Assembly: GCA_030148045.1 (NCBI GenBank)
Contig: JASBUE010000193.1
Location: 1 to 9,963 of the forward strand
Origin: Candidatus Tenderia sp.
GTDB lineage: Bacteria; Pseudomonadota; Gammaproteobacteria; Tenderiales; Tenderiaceae
Length of the DNA stretch: 9,963 nucleotides
Direction: 5' to 3'
In this document: in pieces, positions 1 through 7,119 of the stretch
How the letters are laid out: every line of letters begins with the position of its first letter
How positions within the stretch are numbered: the stretch's first letter is position 1
The notes under the pieces: model-generated
Seen by the model: only the letters and a program-made list of their open reading frames with translations
Databases searched by the model: none
Told to the model about the DNA's origin: nothing
Translations under genes and position numbers: made by a program

Positions 1-351
1 AAAAAGGCTGCGGCCAAGAAAAAGGCCGCAGTTAAGAAGAAGCTTACGACCAAGAAGGCAGCGCCCAAGAAGAAAGCTGCGAAGAAAAAGCTTGTCACCA
101 AGAAGAGGGCGGCACCTAAAAAGAAGGTGGCCAAGAAAAAGGTAACCACCAAGAAGAAGGCGGCACCTAAAAAGAAAGCGGCCAAGAAAAAGGTCGCCAC
201 CAAGAAGAGGGCGGCACCTAAAAAGAAGGTGGCCAAGAAAAAGGTCGCTACCAAGAAGAAGGCGGCACCTAAAAAGAAAGCGGCCAAGAAAAAGGTCGCT
301 ACCAAGAAGAAGTCGGCAGCCAAGAAAAAAGCAGCCAAAAAGAAAAAGTAA
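1..351 (+). CDS. Histone H1-like Lys/Ala/Pro-rich repeat protein (AlgP-type), 5' partial
   Basis: The reading frame is open from base 1 to a TAA at 349-351, so this is the C-terminal 116 codons of a longer gene whose start lies outside the window. An internal GTG at 127 is only a valine inside the repeat, not a credible start. The protein is almost entirely Lys, Ala, Pro, Val and Thr, arranged in 17-residue units of the type AAPKKK-x-AKKKV-x-TKK(K/R), ending in a lysine run. This composition matches bacterial histone H1-like proteins such as AlgP/AlgR3 of Pseudomonas, whose basic C-terminal tails bind DNA without sequence specificity. A nucleoid-associated role is inferred from composition; AlgP's link to alginate regulation should not be assumed here. 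The gene is closed by a strong terminator and is followed by hemB. Confidence 0.8.
   Translation, partial: KKAAAKKKAAVKKKLTTKKAAPKKKAAKKKLVTKKRAAPKKKVAKKKVTTKKKAAPKKKAAKKKVATKKRAAPKKKVAKKKVATKKKAAPKKKAAKKKVATKKKSAAKKKAAKKKK
7..348 (+). repeat. 51-nt (17-codon) tandem repeats in the H1-like gene
   Basis: Units of exactly 51 nt begin at 7, 58, 109, 160, 211 and 262, with a shortened degenerate seventh unit from 313. Units 109-159 and 211-261 carry KKKVAKKK. Units 160-210 and 262-312 carry KKKAAKKK. The 102-nt blocks 109-210 and 211-312 are therefore near-identical two-unit copies, differing at only a few bases. This suggests expansion by duplication of a two-unit block. All copies keep the reading frame, so changes in copy number would change tail length without breaking the protein. 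Confidence 0.9.
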
Positions 352-366
352 TTGATTTGACTGCGA

Positions 367-372
367 TATAAT
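367..372 (+). promoter_or_regulatory. Possible -10 element for hemB
   Basis: A perfect TATAAT lies at 367-372, in the only stretch available for a hemB promoter downstream of the H1-like gene. No good -35 hexamer is visible at 16-18 nt spacing; the nearby TTGATT (352-357) and TTGACT (357-362) are too close. The element overlaps the left base of the terminator hairpin, so a transcript starting near 379 would begin inside the hairpin and have a leader of about 45 nt. Confidence 0.3.
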
Positions 373-410
373 GGAGCGGCACAGTCTATGCCGCTCCATT
401 TTTATTTTTA
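370..410 (+). terminator. Rho-independent terminator after the H1-like gene
   Basis: A perfect 12-bp stem pairs 370-381 with 389-400 around a 7-nt loop (cagtcta) and runs into a T-rich tract (399-409, interrupted by one A). The stem is GC-rich in its upper part. It lies about 20 nt after the H1-like stop codon and just before the hemB ribosome binding site, separating the two genes transcriptionally. Confidence 0.85.
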
Positions 411-423
411 AGAGGTAGCAATC

Positions 424-1428
<1,005 letters not shown>

Positions 1429-1486
1429 AGGTGCGTGTGGGGCGGTGTGCGTCGCTCTGCCCGGCCACTAGACCGCGCAGCAACAA

Positions 1487-2329
1487 GTGAGCGATGCCGT
1501 GAGCACAGACCGTTACGCCGTCATGGGCAATCCCATCGGCCATAGCAAGTCGCCCCAGATTCACAGCCACTTCGCCCGCCAGACCAGGCAGGCGATCAGC
1601 TATGAAGCCCTGCTGGTGGAGTTGGACGATTTTGCCGTTGCCGTCGACCGATTTCAGGCCGAAGGCGGCAAAGGGCTCAATATCACCGTGCCCTTCAAAC
1701 GGGAGGCCTGGGAACTGGTCACGGAGCGCAGTGAGCGCGCCGAACGGGCCGGCGCCGTCAATACCCTGCTGCTGCGTGAGGACGGCGGCCGCTACGCCGA
1801 CAACACCGACGGGGTGGGGCTGGTGCGTGATCTGACAATCAACCACCGGATCGAACTGGAGGACAGGGCCGTGCTCCTGCTGGGCGCGGGCGGCGCCGTG
1901 CGCGGTGTGCTGGCACCCTTGCTGGAGCAGCGTCCGGCGCGCCTGGTGATCGCCAACCGCACGGATACCAAGGCGATTGAACTGGCCGGGCTGTTCAGCG
2001 ATCTGGGTCACATCTCCGGCTGCGGTTTCGGTGCATTGGCCGGACAGCGGTTCGATGTGGTGATCAATGGCACCGCGGCCAGTCTGCAGGGGCAGGTGCC
2101 CCCTTTGCCCGACGATCTGCTGGCGCCCAATGCCAGTTGTTACGACATGATGTACGGCGCCGAGCCGACGGCTTTCCAGCTATGGGCCCAGGCCCGCGGT
2201 GTCGTTCAGGCCTTTGATGGTCTCGGTATGCTGGTGGAGCAGGCGGCCGAATCGTTTTATCTCTGGCGCGGGGTGCGGCCGGAGACGCCGCCGGTAATCG
2301 CCAGGCTCAGGACCGAGATGGACGCCTGA
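1487..2329 (+). CDS. aroE: Shikimate 5-dehydrogenase
   Basis: AroE reduces 3-dehydroshikimate to shikimate with NADPH, the fourth step of the shikimate pathway to chorismate and aromatic amino acids. The N-terminal substrate domain begins with GNPIGHSKSP (residues 14-23), which holds the shikimate-binding serines. The catalytic pair is Lys71 in NITVPFK and Asp108 in DNTDGVG. A Rossmann dinucleotide site follows (GAGGAVRG, 133-140), then NRT (157-159). The C-terminal end holds YDMMY (219-223) and DGLGMLVEQA (244-253), the usual closing signature. The 280-residue length is normal. The start is uncertain: GTG at 1487 has no clear ribosome binding site. GTG at 1499 gives an N-terminus (MSTDRYAV) more like known AroE proteins and has AGTGAG 7 nt upstream. 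Confidence 0.96.
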   Translation: MSDAVSTDRYAVMGNPIGHSKSPQIHSHFARQTRQAISYEALLVELDDFAVAVDRFQAEGGKGLNITVPFKREAWELVTERSERAERAGAVNTLLLREDGGRYADNTDGVGLVRDLTINHRIELEDRAVLLLGAGGAVRGVLAPLLEQRPARLVIANRTDTKAIELAGLFSDLGHISGCGFGALAGQRFDVVINGTAASLQGQVPPLPDDLLAPNASCYDMMYGAEPTAFQLWAQARGVVQAFDGLGMLVEQAAESFYLWRGVRPETPPVIARLRTEMDA

Positions 2330-2413
2330 CGACTTGGCCATACAGGCAGATGTGTTTCCGGCCCGGCGATGATCGCAGGCTGGTCATCAAAGCCAAACTG
2401 ACTGGCGGGGGAA

Positions 2414-2428
2414 ACGGGACGGTCCCGT
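2414..2428. repeat. 15-nt perfect palindrome upstream of the START-domain gene
   Basis: ACGGGAC and GTCCCGT flank a single central G, forming a perfect inverted repeat in the short aroE-START intergenic stretch, 8 nt before the preferred start codon. It could be a regulator site or part of a dispersed REP-like palindromic element. Only one copy is present in this window, so neither reading can be settled here. Confidence 0.4.
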
Positions 2429-2436
2429 CGTTCGCC

Positions 2437-3120
2437 ATGATTATGCACGCTCTTCTATTCTGCCTATGTCTGCTGGTTATCTTTGTGTCCGAGACAACAG
2501 CCGCAGATGAAAATATTACGGCCGGGTGGCAGGAGGTCAAGAATGCCGAGGGTATTCAGGTCCTGGCACAGGATGGCAAAGAGGATATTCCCAAGGTCAA
2601 GGCCGTCACCGTCGTTGACGCTGATATCGATGTCGTGAAGGCCGTGATCGACGCCGCCACCGGTCACCCGGATTGGGTCCCCTATCTGGTCGAGACCCGT
2701 ATTTTGAGGCAGGCGTCCGACACGGAGGCCTTGCTCTATAGCCGCTTCGACGCGCCGTGGCCGGCGCGGGATCGTGATTTTGTCTATCGTTCCGTTGTCA
2801 GCCGGACCCAGGACGGCGCTGTCACCTATCGACTGGCGTCGACACAAAGCGACCTAATGCCAGAGCGCGACGACCATGTGCGCGCCGTGCTGATGGCAGG
2901 GGTCTATCGGCTGGTGCCGCTGGAACCAAACAAGACCCGGGTGGAATTTATGTTCCACGCCGATCCACGCGGCAGGCTGCCGCTCTGGATCGTCAATATC
3001 GTCCAGCACCGGTTTCCCTTTGAAGCCTTGCTTGGGCTGCGTCGGGTGTTAACACAGTTGGAGCCGGCGGCTGCCCGCCGTATACCCGGCGATTCAGAAC
3101 ATAGGCTTGCGCGGGATTGA
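2437..3120 (+). CDS. START-domain (SRPBCC superfamily) lipid-binding protein, probably exported
   Basis: The first ~20 residues are hydrophobic (HALLFCLCLLVIFV) followed by SETTAADEN, which looks like a signal peptide cleaved after the Ala pair. The mature part of about 200 residues matches the START fold: W-x-EVKNAEGIQVLAQ at its beginning, a VKAVIDAATGHPDWVPYL segment, then RFDAPWPARDRDFVYRS, a hallmark stretch of bacterial START proteins, and a C-terminal helix with WIVNIVQHRFPFEALLGLR. START domains hold a hydrophobic ligand such as a lipid in a deep cavity; the ligand here cannot be read from sequence. The start is uncertain. ATG 2437 or 2443 gives the signal peptide directly but with no lysine or arginine in its n-region and no convincing ribosome binding site. 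An in-frame ATG at 2350 would add 29 residues. It converges with the gene ending at 3157. Confidence 0.82.
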   Translation: MIMHALLFCLCLLVIFVSETTAADENITAGWQEVKNAEGIQVLAQDGKEDIPKVKAVTVVDADIDVVKAVIDAATGHPDWVPYLVETRILRQASDTEALLYSRFDAPWPARDRDFVYRSVVSRTQDGAVTYRLASTQSDLMPERDDHVRAVLMAGVYRLVPLEPNKTRVEFMFHADPRGRLPLWIVNIVQHRFPFEALLGLRRVLTQLEPAAARRIPGDSEHRLARD

Positions 3121-3156
3121 AGGCATCAAGCCCGAACTGTGTGGAACAATATCCGC

Positions 3157-3687
3157 TCAGTTTTTTAGATGTCTGTTTTTCAGTTCCACATAATGCCGGG
3201 CCGAGAATTCCAGGTAGGCCAACTCTTTCTCTGACAGTGGCCGTATCTTTTTCGCCGGGCTGCCCAACCACAGATAGCCTCCTTCGATCATCTTGCCGGG
3301 CGCCACCACGCTGCCGGCGGCGACCATCGCCCGGCTTTGTACCACCGCGCCATCGAGCACGATGGCACCCATGCCGATGAGGGCATAATCCTCCACGGTG
3401 CAGGCGTGCAGCACCGCCTTGTGGCCGACGGTCACGCCGTCGCCGACGCTGGTGGCAAAGCCGCCGGGATTGAATTCGTTGTCGGCGGTGACGTGGATCA
3501 CCGTACCGTCCTGGATGTTGCTGCGCTCGCCGATGACGATCTTGTGCACATCGCCGCGTACCACCACGGCGGGCCAGATGGAGCTGTCGGCGCCGATGGT
3601 GACGTCGCCGATGATGCTGGCGTCGGCGTCGATGTAGGCGCTGTCGGCGATGCTGGGATGAATGCCCTGAAAGCTGCGTATGCTCAT
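3157..3687 (-). CDS. Gamma-class carbonic anhydrase-like hexapeptide-repeat protein (YrdA/PaaY family)
   Basis: This 176-residue protein is a left-handed beta-helix built from imperfect hexapeptide repeats (roughly residues 15-135), followed by a C-terminal helix. It has the gamma carbonic anhydrase layout: Arg44-Gly-Asp46 (RGDVHKI), Gln59, and metal-ligand histidines at 65, 89 and 94, with the typical five-residue spacing of the last two in VGHKAVLHAC. The later GMGAIVLDGAVV and LGSPAKKIR segments match YrdA-type proteins. Many such proteins bind zinc, but carbonic anhydrase activity is not proven for all, so the reaction is inferred. ATG at 3687 is preceded by AGGAG (3693-3697 on the complement). 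It lies 18 nt downstream of gor on the same strand, which suggests co-transcription. Confidence 0.92.
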   Translation of the reverse strand: MSIRSFQGIHPSIADSAYIDADASIIGDVTIGADSSIWPAVVVRGDVHKIVIGERSNIQDGTVIHVTADNEFNPGGFATSVGDGVTVGHKAVLHACTVEDYALIGMGAIVLDGAVVQSRAMVAAGSVVAPGKMIEGGYLWLGSPAKKIRPLSEKELAYLEFSARHYVELKNRHLKN

Positions 3688-3705
3688 AGGTGCTCCTTGC
3701 TTATT

Positions 3706-5055
3706 TTATTTCAATGTCACCAGCTCTTCGGCGCTGGTGGGGTGGATGGCGACGGTGGCGTCGAGGTCAGCCTTGGTGGCGCCCATCCTGATGGCCACGG
3801 CGAAGCCCTGCAGCATTTCGTCGGCGCCGTGACCGACGATGTGGCAGCCGACGATCTTTTCCTCATCGCCGACACATACCAGTTTCATGGCGGTCTTGGT
3901 CTTGTGCCGGGTCAGGGCGTGATACATGCCGGTGAAGCGGGTCTGATACACCTTGACCCGCTCGCCGTATTGTTCGCGCGCCTGGGGCTCGGTCAGCCCC
4001 ACGGTGCCCACGGGCGGATGGGCGAACACCACACTGGGGATGTTGCGGTAATCGAGCCGGCTGTCGGGCTGGCCGCCAAACAGCCGGTCGGCCAGTTTAC
4101 GCCCGGCGGCGATGGCCACCGGCGTCAGGGTGGTTTTGCCGGTGACATCGCCGATGGCGTAAATACCGTCGATGTTGGTGTTCTGGAATTCGTCGGTGAG
4201 AATGGCGCCGCCGGCGTCGCAGATCAGGTCGACGGCTTCCAGGTTGAGCCGGTCACTGTTGGGGATGCGGCCGATGGCCCAGATCAGGCAGTCATAGCCG
4301 GGGAGTTCCGGACCGTGCTCGGAGACCATGACCAGATTGTCGTTTTTCCCCAGTGTCACGGTACACAAGTTGAAACGGCAGTGGATGCCGATGCCGTCCT
4401 GCGCCATCTGTTCGCGTACCGTTGCGCGGACCAATGGGTCGAAGGGCGTCAGCAGCAGGTCGCCGCGCAGCAGCATGTCCACCCGGCAGCCCAGCGCATT
4501 CAATATGCCGGCGATTTCCACCGCGATATAGCCGCCACCGACGATGGCGGCCTTGCGCGGCAGCTGTTCCAATTCGAAAAAGCCGTCCGAGGTGATGCCG
4601 AATTCCGTGCCCGGCAGCCGCGGTTGTAGCGGCCGCCCGCCGGTGGCGATGATGATGTGCTCGGCGCGGTATTCGATGCCGTTGACCTCCACGGTATGGC
4701 GGTCGACAAAGCGGGCATGGCCCGGAACGAAATCAACACCGGCCTTGTTGAGATTGTCGAGATGGATGCGGTTGAGGCGTTGGATGTAGGCGTCGCGCCC
4801 CTGTTTCATCTTTTGCCAATCGAAGCCGTTGCTATTGATACCGAAGCCGTAGTCGGCGGCATCCTGCAGGCCATGGCCGAGGCCGGCGGCATACCACATC
4901 ACCTTCTTCGGCACGCAGCCCAGATTGACACAGGCACCGCCGAGGCGGCCGGCCTCGATGACCGCACTCCTGGCGCCGTGTTGGGCGGCCTGCTTGGTCG
5001 CCGCCAGCCCGCCGCTGCCGCCGCCGATGGCGATAAGATCGTAACGCTTGTTCAT
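3706..5055 (-). CDS. gor: Glutathione-disulfide reductase
   Basis: This cytoplasmic flavoenzyme reduces oxidised glutathione to keep the thiol pool reduced. The 449-residue length equals that of the E. coli enzyme. It has an FAD-binding GGGSGG (11-16), the redox-active disulfide Cys42/Cys47 in GGACVNLGCVPKK, a second dinucleotide site GGGYIA (173-178), the FAD-contact IYAIGDVTG (298-306), and the dimer-interface catalytic His438/Glu443 in HPTSAEEL. The usual NADPH 2'-phosphate arginine pair is only half present: Arg197 is kept, but the position matching E. coli Arg204 is Thr203 (LLRGDLLLTPFD). Cofactor preference is therefore uncertain. The start is ATG at 5055, supported by GGGGA at 5062-5066 with 6-nt spacing; an in-frame TTG at 5076 is less likely. 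It is the first gene of a two-gene unit with the carbonic anhydrase-like gene. Confidence 0.94.
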   Translation of the reverse strand: MNKRYDLIAIGGGSGGLAATKQAAQHGARSAVIEAGRLGGACVNLGCVPKKVMWYAAGLGHGLQDAADYGFGINSNGFDWQKMKQGRDAYIQRLNRIHLDNLNKAGVDFVPGHARFVDRHTVEVNGIEYRAEHIIIATGGRPLQPRLPGTEFGITSDGFFELEQLPRKAAIVGGGYIAVEIAGILNALGCRVDMLLRGDLLLTPFDPLVRATVREQMAQDGIGIHCRFNLCTVTLGKNDNLVMVSEHGPELPGYDCLIWAIGRIPNSDRLNLEAVDLICDAGGAILTDEFQNTNIDGIYAIGDVTGKTTLTPVAIAAGRKLADRLFGGQPDSRLDYRNIPSVVFAHPPVGTVGLTEPQAREQYGERVKVYQTRFTGMYHALTRHKTKTAMKLVCVGDEEKIVGCHIVGHGADEMLQGFAVAIRMGATKADLDATVAIHPTSAEELVTLK

Positions 5056-5061
5056 TGAACA

Positions 5062-5066
5062 TCCCC
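5062..5066 (-). promoter_or_regulatory. Ribosome binding site fixing the gor start
   Basis: GGGGA on the complement strand sits 6 nt before ATG 5055. It supports this start over the upstream TTG at 5076, and the resulting N-terminus (MNKRYDLIAIGGG) matches known glutathione reductases. Confidence 0.6.
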
Positions 5067-5120
5067 GTGGGCGCAACCGATATTCAGAATCTAGACAACA
5101 GGAGACTTCATAATTTCGGC

Positions 5121-5279
5121 ATGGTCCTTGTCATGCTGGTCTATGCCATCATGATCTCCAACAATCGGGTCAGACTCAAGCATAACGTATCCCGGTCCTG
5201 GTCCAACATCGATGTGTTGTTGAGGCAGCGCCACGCCGCCGACGCCGTGGTCGCCTGGTGGCCGCAACGGGCGCGCTAG
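5121..5279 (+). pseudogene. lemA: lemA 5' remnant (truncated LemA family protein)
   Basis: Translation from ATG 5121 gives a short hydrophobic segment (MVLVMLVYAIMI) and then NNRVRLKHNV and WSNIDVLLRQRH. This is the conserved N-terminal part of LemA proteins, which have one N-terminal membrane helix followed by a long helical bundle. Family proteins are roughly 180-200 residues and continue after QRH with an ELPKLVE-type segment. Here the match stops after His38 (about base 5234), and 14 unrelated residues lead to a TAG at 5277-5279. No continuation is visible in the other plus frames downstream. The only Shine-Dalgarno-like AGGAGA (5100-5105) is 15 nt from the ATG, too far for a normal start, and the membrane segment is short, so the 5' end may also be altered. 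It is divergent from gor. I read it as a dead remnant; a translated 52-residue peptide cannot be excluded. Confidence 0.72.
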
Positions 5280-5338
5280 CGGCCCGCCTCGATTCACCTG
5301 GGTGGATACCGGGTTCGGTGTTGCGCCCGGACCGTTCA

Positions 5339-5366
5339 TTGGGAAACTCCGCCGTTGGTATATAAT
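5339..5366 (+). promoter_or_regulatory. Sigma-70-like promoter of the fadL-type gene
   Basis: TTGGGA (5339-5344) and a perfect TATAAT (5361-5366) are separated by 16 nt. This places a start site near 5373 and gives a leader of about 60 nt before the ATG at 5436. An 8-nt direct repeat GCCGTTGG occurs in the spacer (5351-5358) and just after the predicted start site (5375-5382). The second copy is part of an imperfect inverted repeat with ACGGC at 5385-5389. These may be regulator contacts. Apart from this promoter I see nothing else recognisable between 5280 and 5435. Confidence 0.5.
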
Positions 5367-5435
5367 CAGGTACTGCCGTTGGCCACGGCGGGGCGAAGAC
5401 AATGACAAATATAGGCGCATTAGCAGGGAGATAGT

Positions 5436-6634
5436 ATGAATAAGGTGGTAGTAAACGGCTGGGTGGCAGCGCTCGCGGTCATGGGAGGCGGCACGGCTTG
5501 GGCCACCAACGGCCACGTCCTGCATGGCGTTGATAGATGATCATGTCATCGAGCCTGGCTTTGAGTTGTTCATACCCGAGCGCAGTATGTACGCCTCGGC
5601 TGGTGGTGCCGCCGGCAGTGTCAGCAGCGAGACGCGCGAGGCGGTGATCCCCTCCATGGGATTGATCCATGACTTCGAAGGACCCTGGTCCTTCGGTTTC
5701 TTCGCCCTCGGCATCGCCGGTTTCGGGGTCGATTATCCCGCCAATGCGCCTAATGGCGGCGGAGATTTCAATCCACTTGCTGCGCCCCAGTCGTCACAGG
5801 GGTTCGGTTCCATCTATTCCAACTATCAATTCATGCAGTTGACCGCCGCGTGGGCCTATGAGGCTTCACCGAAACTTTCATACGGCTTCGGCCTGAATCT
5901 GGATTGGGCCTCGCTCGCCATCGCCCCGTTTCCAGCGGTCGCACCCAACGCCTCCGGCTATCCTGACGCCACCCATGCCGCCACTGCCTGGGGGCAGGGG
6001 TTTACCCTGAGCGCAACCTATCGGGCGCGGCCCGATCTGACCTTGGGCGCGGTGTTGAAAAGTACGCAGTCCTTTGACGAGTTCGAATGGAACGCCCAGT
6101 ACCCCGACGACGTTCAAGTTCCGCCTCGATTATCCCATGATTGTCGGGGGCGGTGTCAGTTATCGGCCCAGTGACACGCTGATGCTGGCCGCCGACCTGA
6201 GATGGATCAACTACAGTGACACCCGCGGCTTTGAGGATGAGAACTATGGCGTCAGCAGTGGGCCGTTCGTCAGGGGCTTCGGCTGGGAAGATATCCTGGT
6301 GGTTGCCTTGGGCGTCCAGTACAAATTGTCGCCGGTCATGGTGGTCCGGGCGGGTTACAACTATGGTGAAAACCCCATCCCCGAAGAGCAACAGATGTTC
6401 AACGTATTTGCGCCCGCCATCGTGCAACACCATTTCAGTATCGGGATGGGGTATGAGTTTAGTAACACACTGCAGTTGAGTCTGGCCTATTATCGTGCCC
6501 TTGAAGAGGAAGTCTCTGGCGCCATGATTAGCAATGGGGCGGGTGTGCCGCTGAATCAGCCCATCCCGGGCACTACGGTCACCAATACCTTGAGCGAGAA
6601 TTCGCTGTCGATGCAGGTGTCGCTGAAATTCTGA
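5436..6634 (+). pseudogene. FadL/OmpP1/TodX-type outer-membrane transporter, broken by an N-terminal deletion and frameshifts
   Basis: The gene starts at ATG 5436 with AGGGAG at 5425-5430 (5-nt spacing) and encodes a signal peptide ending ...GGGTAWA, then TNGHVLHGV, the typical mature N-terminus of FadL-family proteins. This frame stops at TGA 5538-5540. Similarity resumes in the next frame from about 5553 (FELFIPERS) and runs through beta-barrel-like sequence to about 6105. It then moves to a third frame (from about 6112, TFKFRLDYPMIVGGG) to the stop at 6634, ending in the aromatic outer-membrane residue F (VSLKF). The third segment holds strong family features: RPSDTLMLAADLRWINYSDT, RAGYNYGENPIPE, and HHFSIGMGYEF. 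The glycine-rich plug segment with its NPAG motif, expected right after HGV, is absent. An intact relative would import hydrophobic compounds across the outer membrane. As read, no single frame makes a working protein; the 6105 shift could be a sequencing error, but the missing plug is harder to explain that way. Confidence 0.85.
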
Positions 6635-6687
6635 AGTGTGATTTCCGTGGAATCTTTGTGAATTAAACAGACGAAAGGTTAAGAAGT

Positions 6688-7119
6688 ATGGAAAATTTTA
6701 CGCCCGTCAGCGCACTGCTCGGCGGCGTGTTGATCGGGCTCAGCGCCACGCTGTTGTTATTGTTTAACGGGCGCATTGCAGGTGTCAGCGGTATCCTCAG
6801 CGGTATTTTTGTCCAGCCTGCCGGCGACCGGCTATGGCGTTTGATGTTTGTGCTCGGCATGGTCGGCAGTGGGCTGATCTACCAGCTGCTCAGTGGCGGC
6901 GTCTTTGTTGAATACGCCGCCGTCTCCTTGCCGCTGCTGGTGGCGGGTGCCTTCCTGGTCGGCTTCGGTACGCGCATGGGCGGCGGTTGCATCAGCGGTC
7001 ACGGCGTCTGTGGCATCGGGCGGGTGTCGCCGCGCTCCGTCGTGGCAACCTTTGTATTTATGGGATTCGGCTTTGTTACCGTATTCCTGCTGCGGCATGT
7101 TCTGGAGGGCGCTTCATGA
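6688..7119 (+). CDS. YeeE/YedE-type sulfur transporter subunit, N-terminal half (PmpA-like)
   Basis: This 143-residue membrane protein has about four transmembrane segments (near 8-27, 50-68, 78-98, 117-138) and the family signature GFGTRMGGGCISGHGVCG at 92-109, with Cys101 and Cys108. In full-length YeeE (TsuA) proteins, which take up thiosulfate, conserved cysteines in such motifs line the substrate path. The gene pair here splits that fold into two chains, as in the Pmp-type proteins often found near persulfide or sulfide detoxification genes. Transport of a reduced sulfur compound is inferred; the exact substrate is not shown. ATG 6688 has AAAGG about 9 nt upstream. Its stop overlaps the start of the next gene (ATGA, 7116-7119), indicating translational coupling and a 1:1 partnership. 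Confidence 0.88.
   Translation: MENFTPVSALLGGVLIGLSATLLLLFNGRIAGVSGILSGIFVQPAGDRLWRLMFVLGMVGSGLIYQLLSGGVFVEYAAVSLPLLVAGAFLVGFGTRMGGGCISGHGVCGIGRVSPRSVVATFVFMGFGFVTVFLLRHVLEGAS

Noticed and set aside
3337..4629. 430-codon plus-strand open frame across the carbonic anhydrase-like gene and gor
   Set aside because: It lies opposite two secure genes and even spans their intergenic gap. Its low-complexity Ala/Gly/Asp/Val/His make-up shows no family features.
5056..5076. Longer gor start at TTG 5076
   Set aside because: The ATG at 5055 has a well-spaced GGGGA and gives the N-terminus seen in known glutathione reductases.
5309..5330. CCGGG...CCCGG inverted repeat between the lemA remnant and fadL
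   Set aside because: A 5-bp stem with a 12-nt loop and no T-run is expected by chance in GC-rich DNA.
5091..5525. 144-codon minus-strand open frame over the lemA remnant and the fadL promoter
   Set aside because: It has no recognisable family features and runs opposite a clear LemA-coding segment, promoter and signal peptide.
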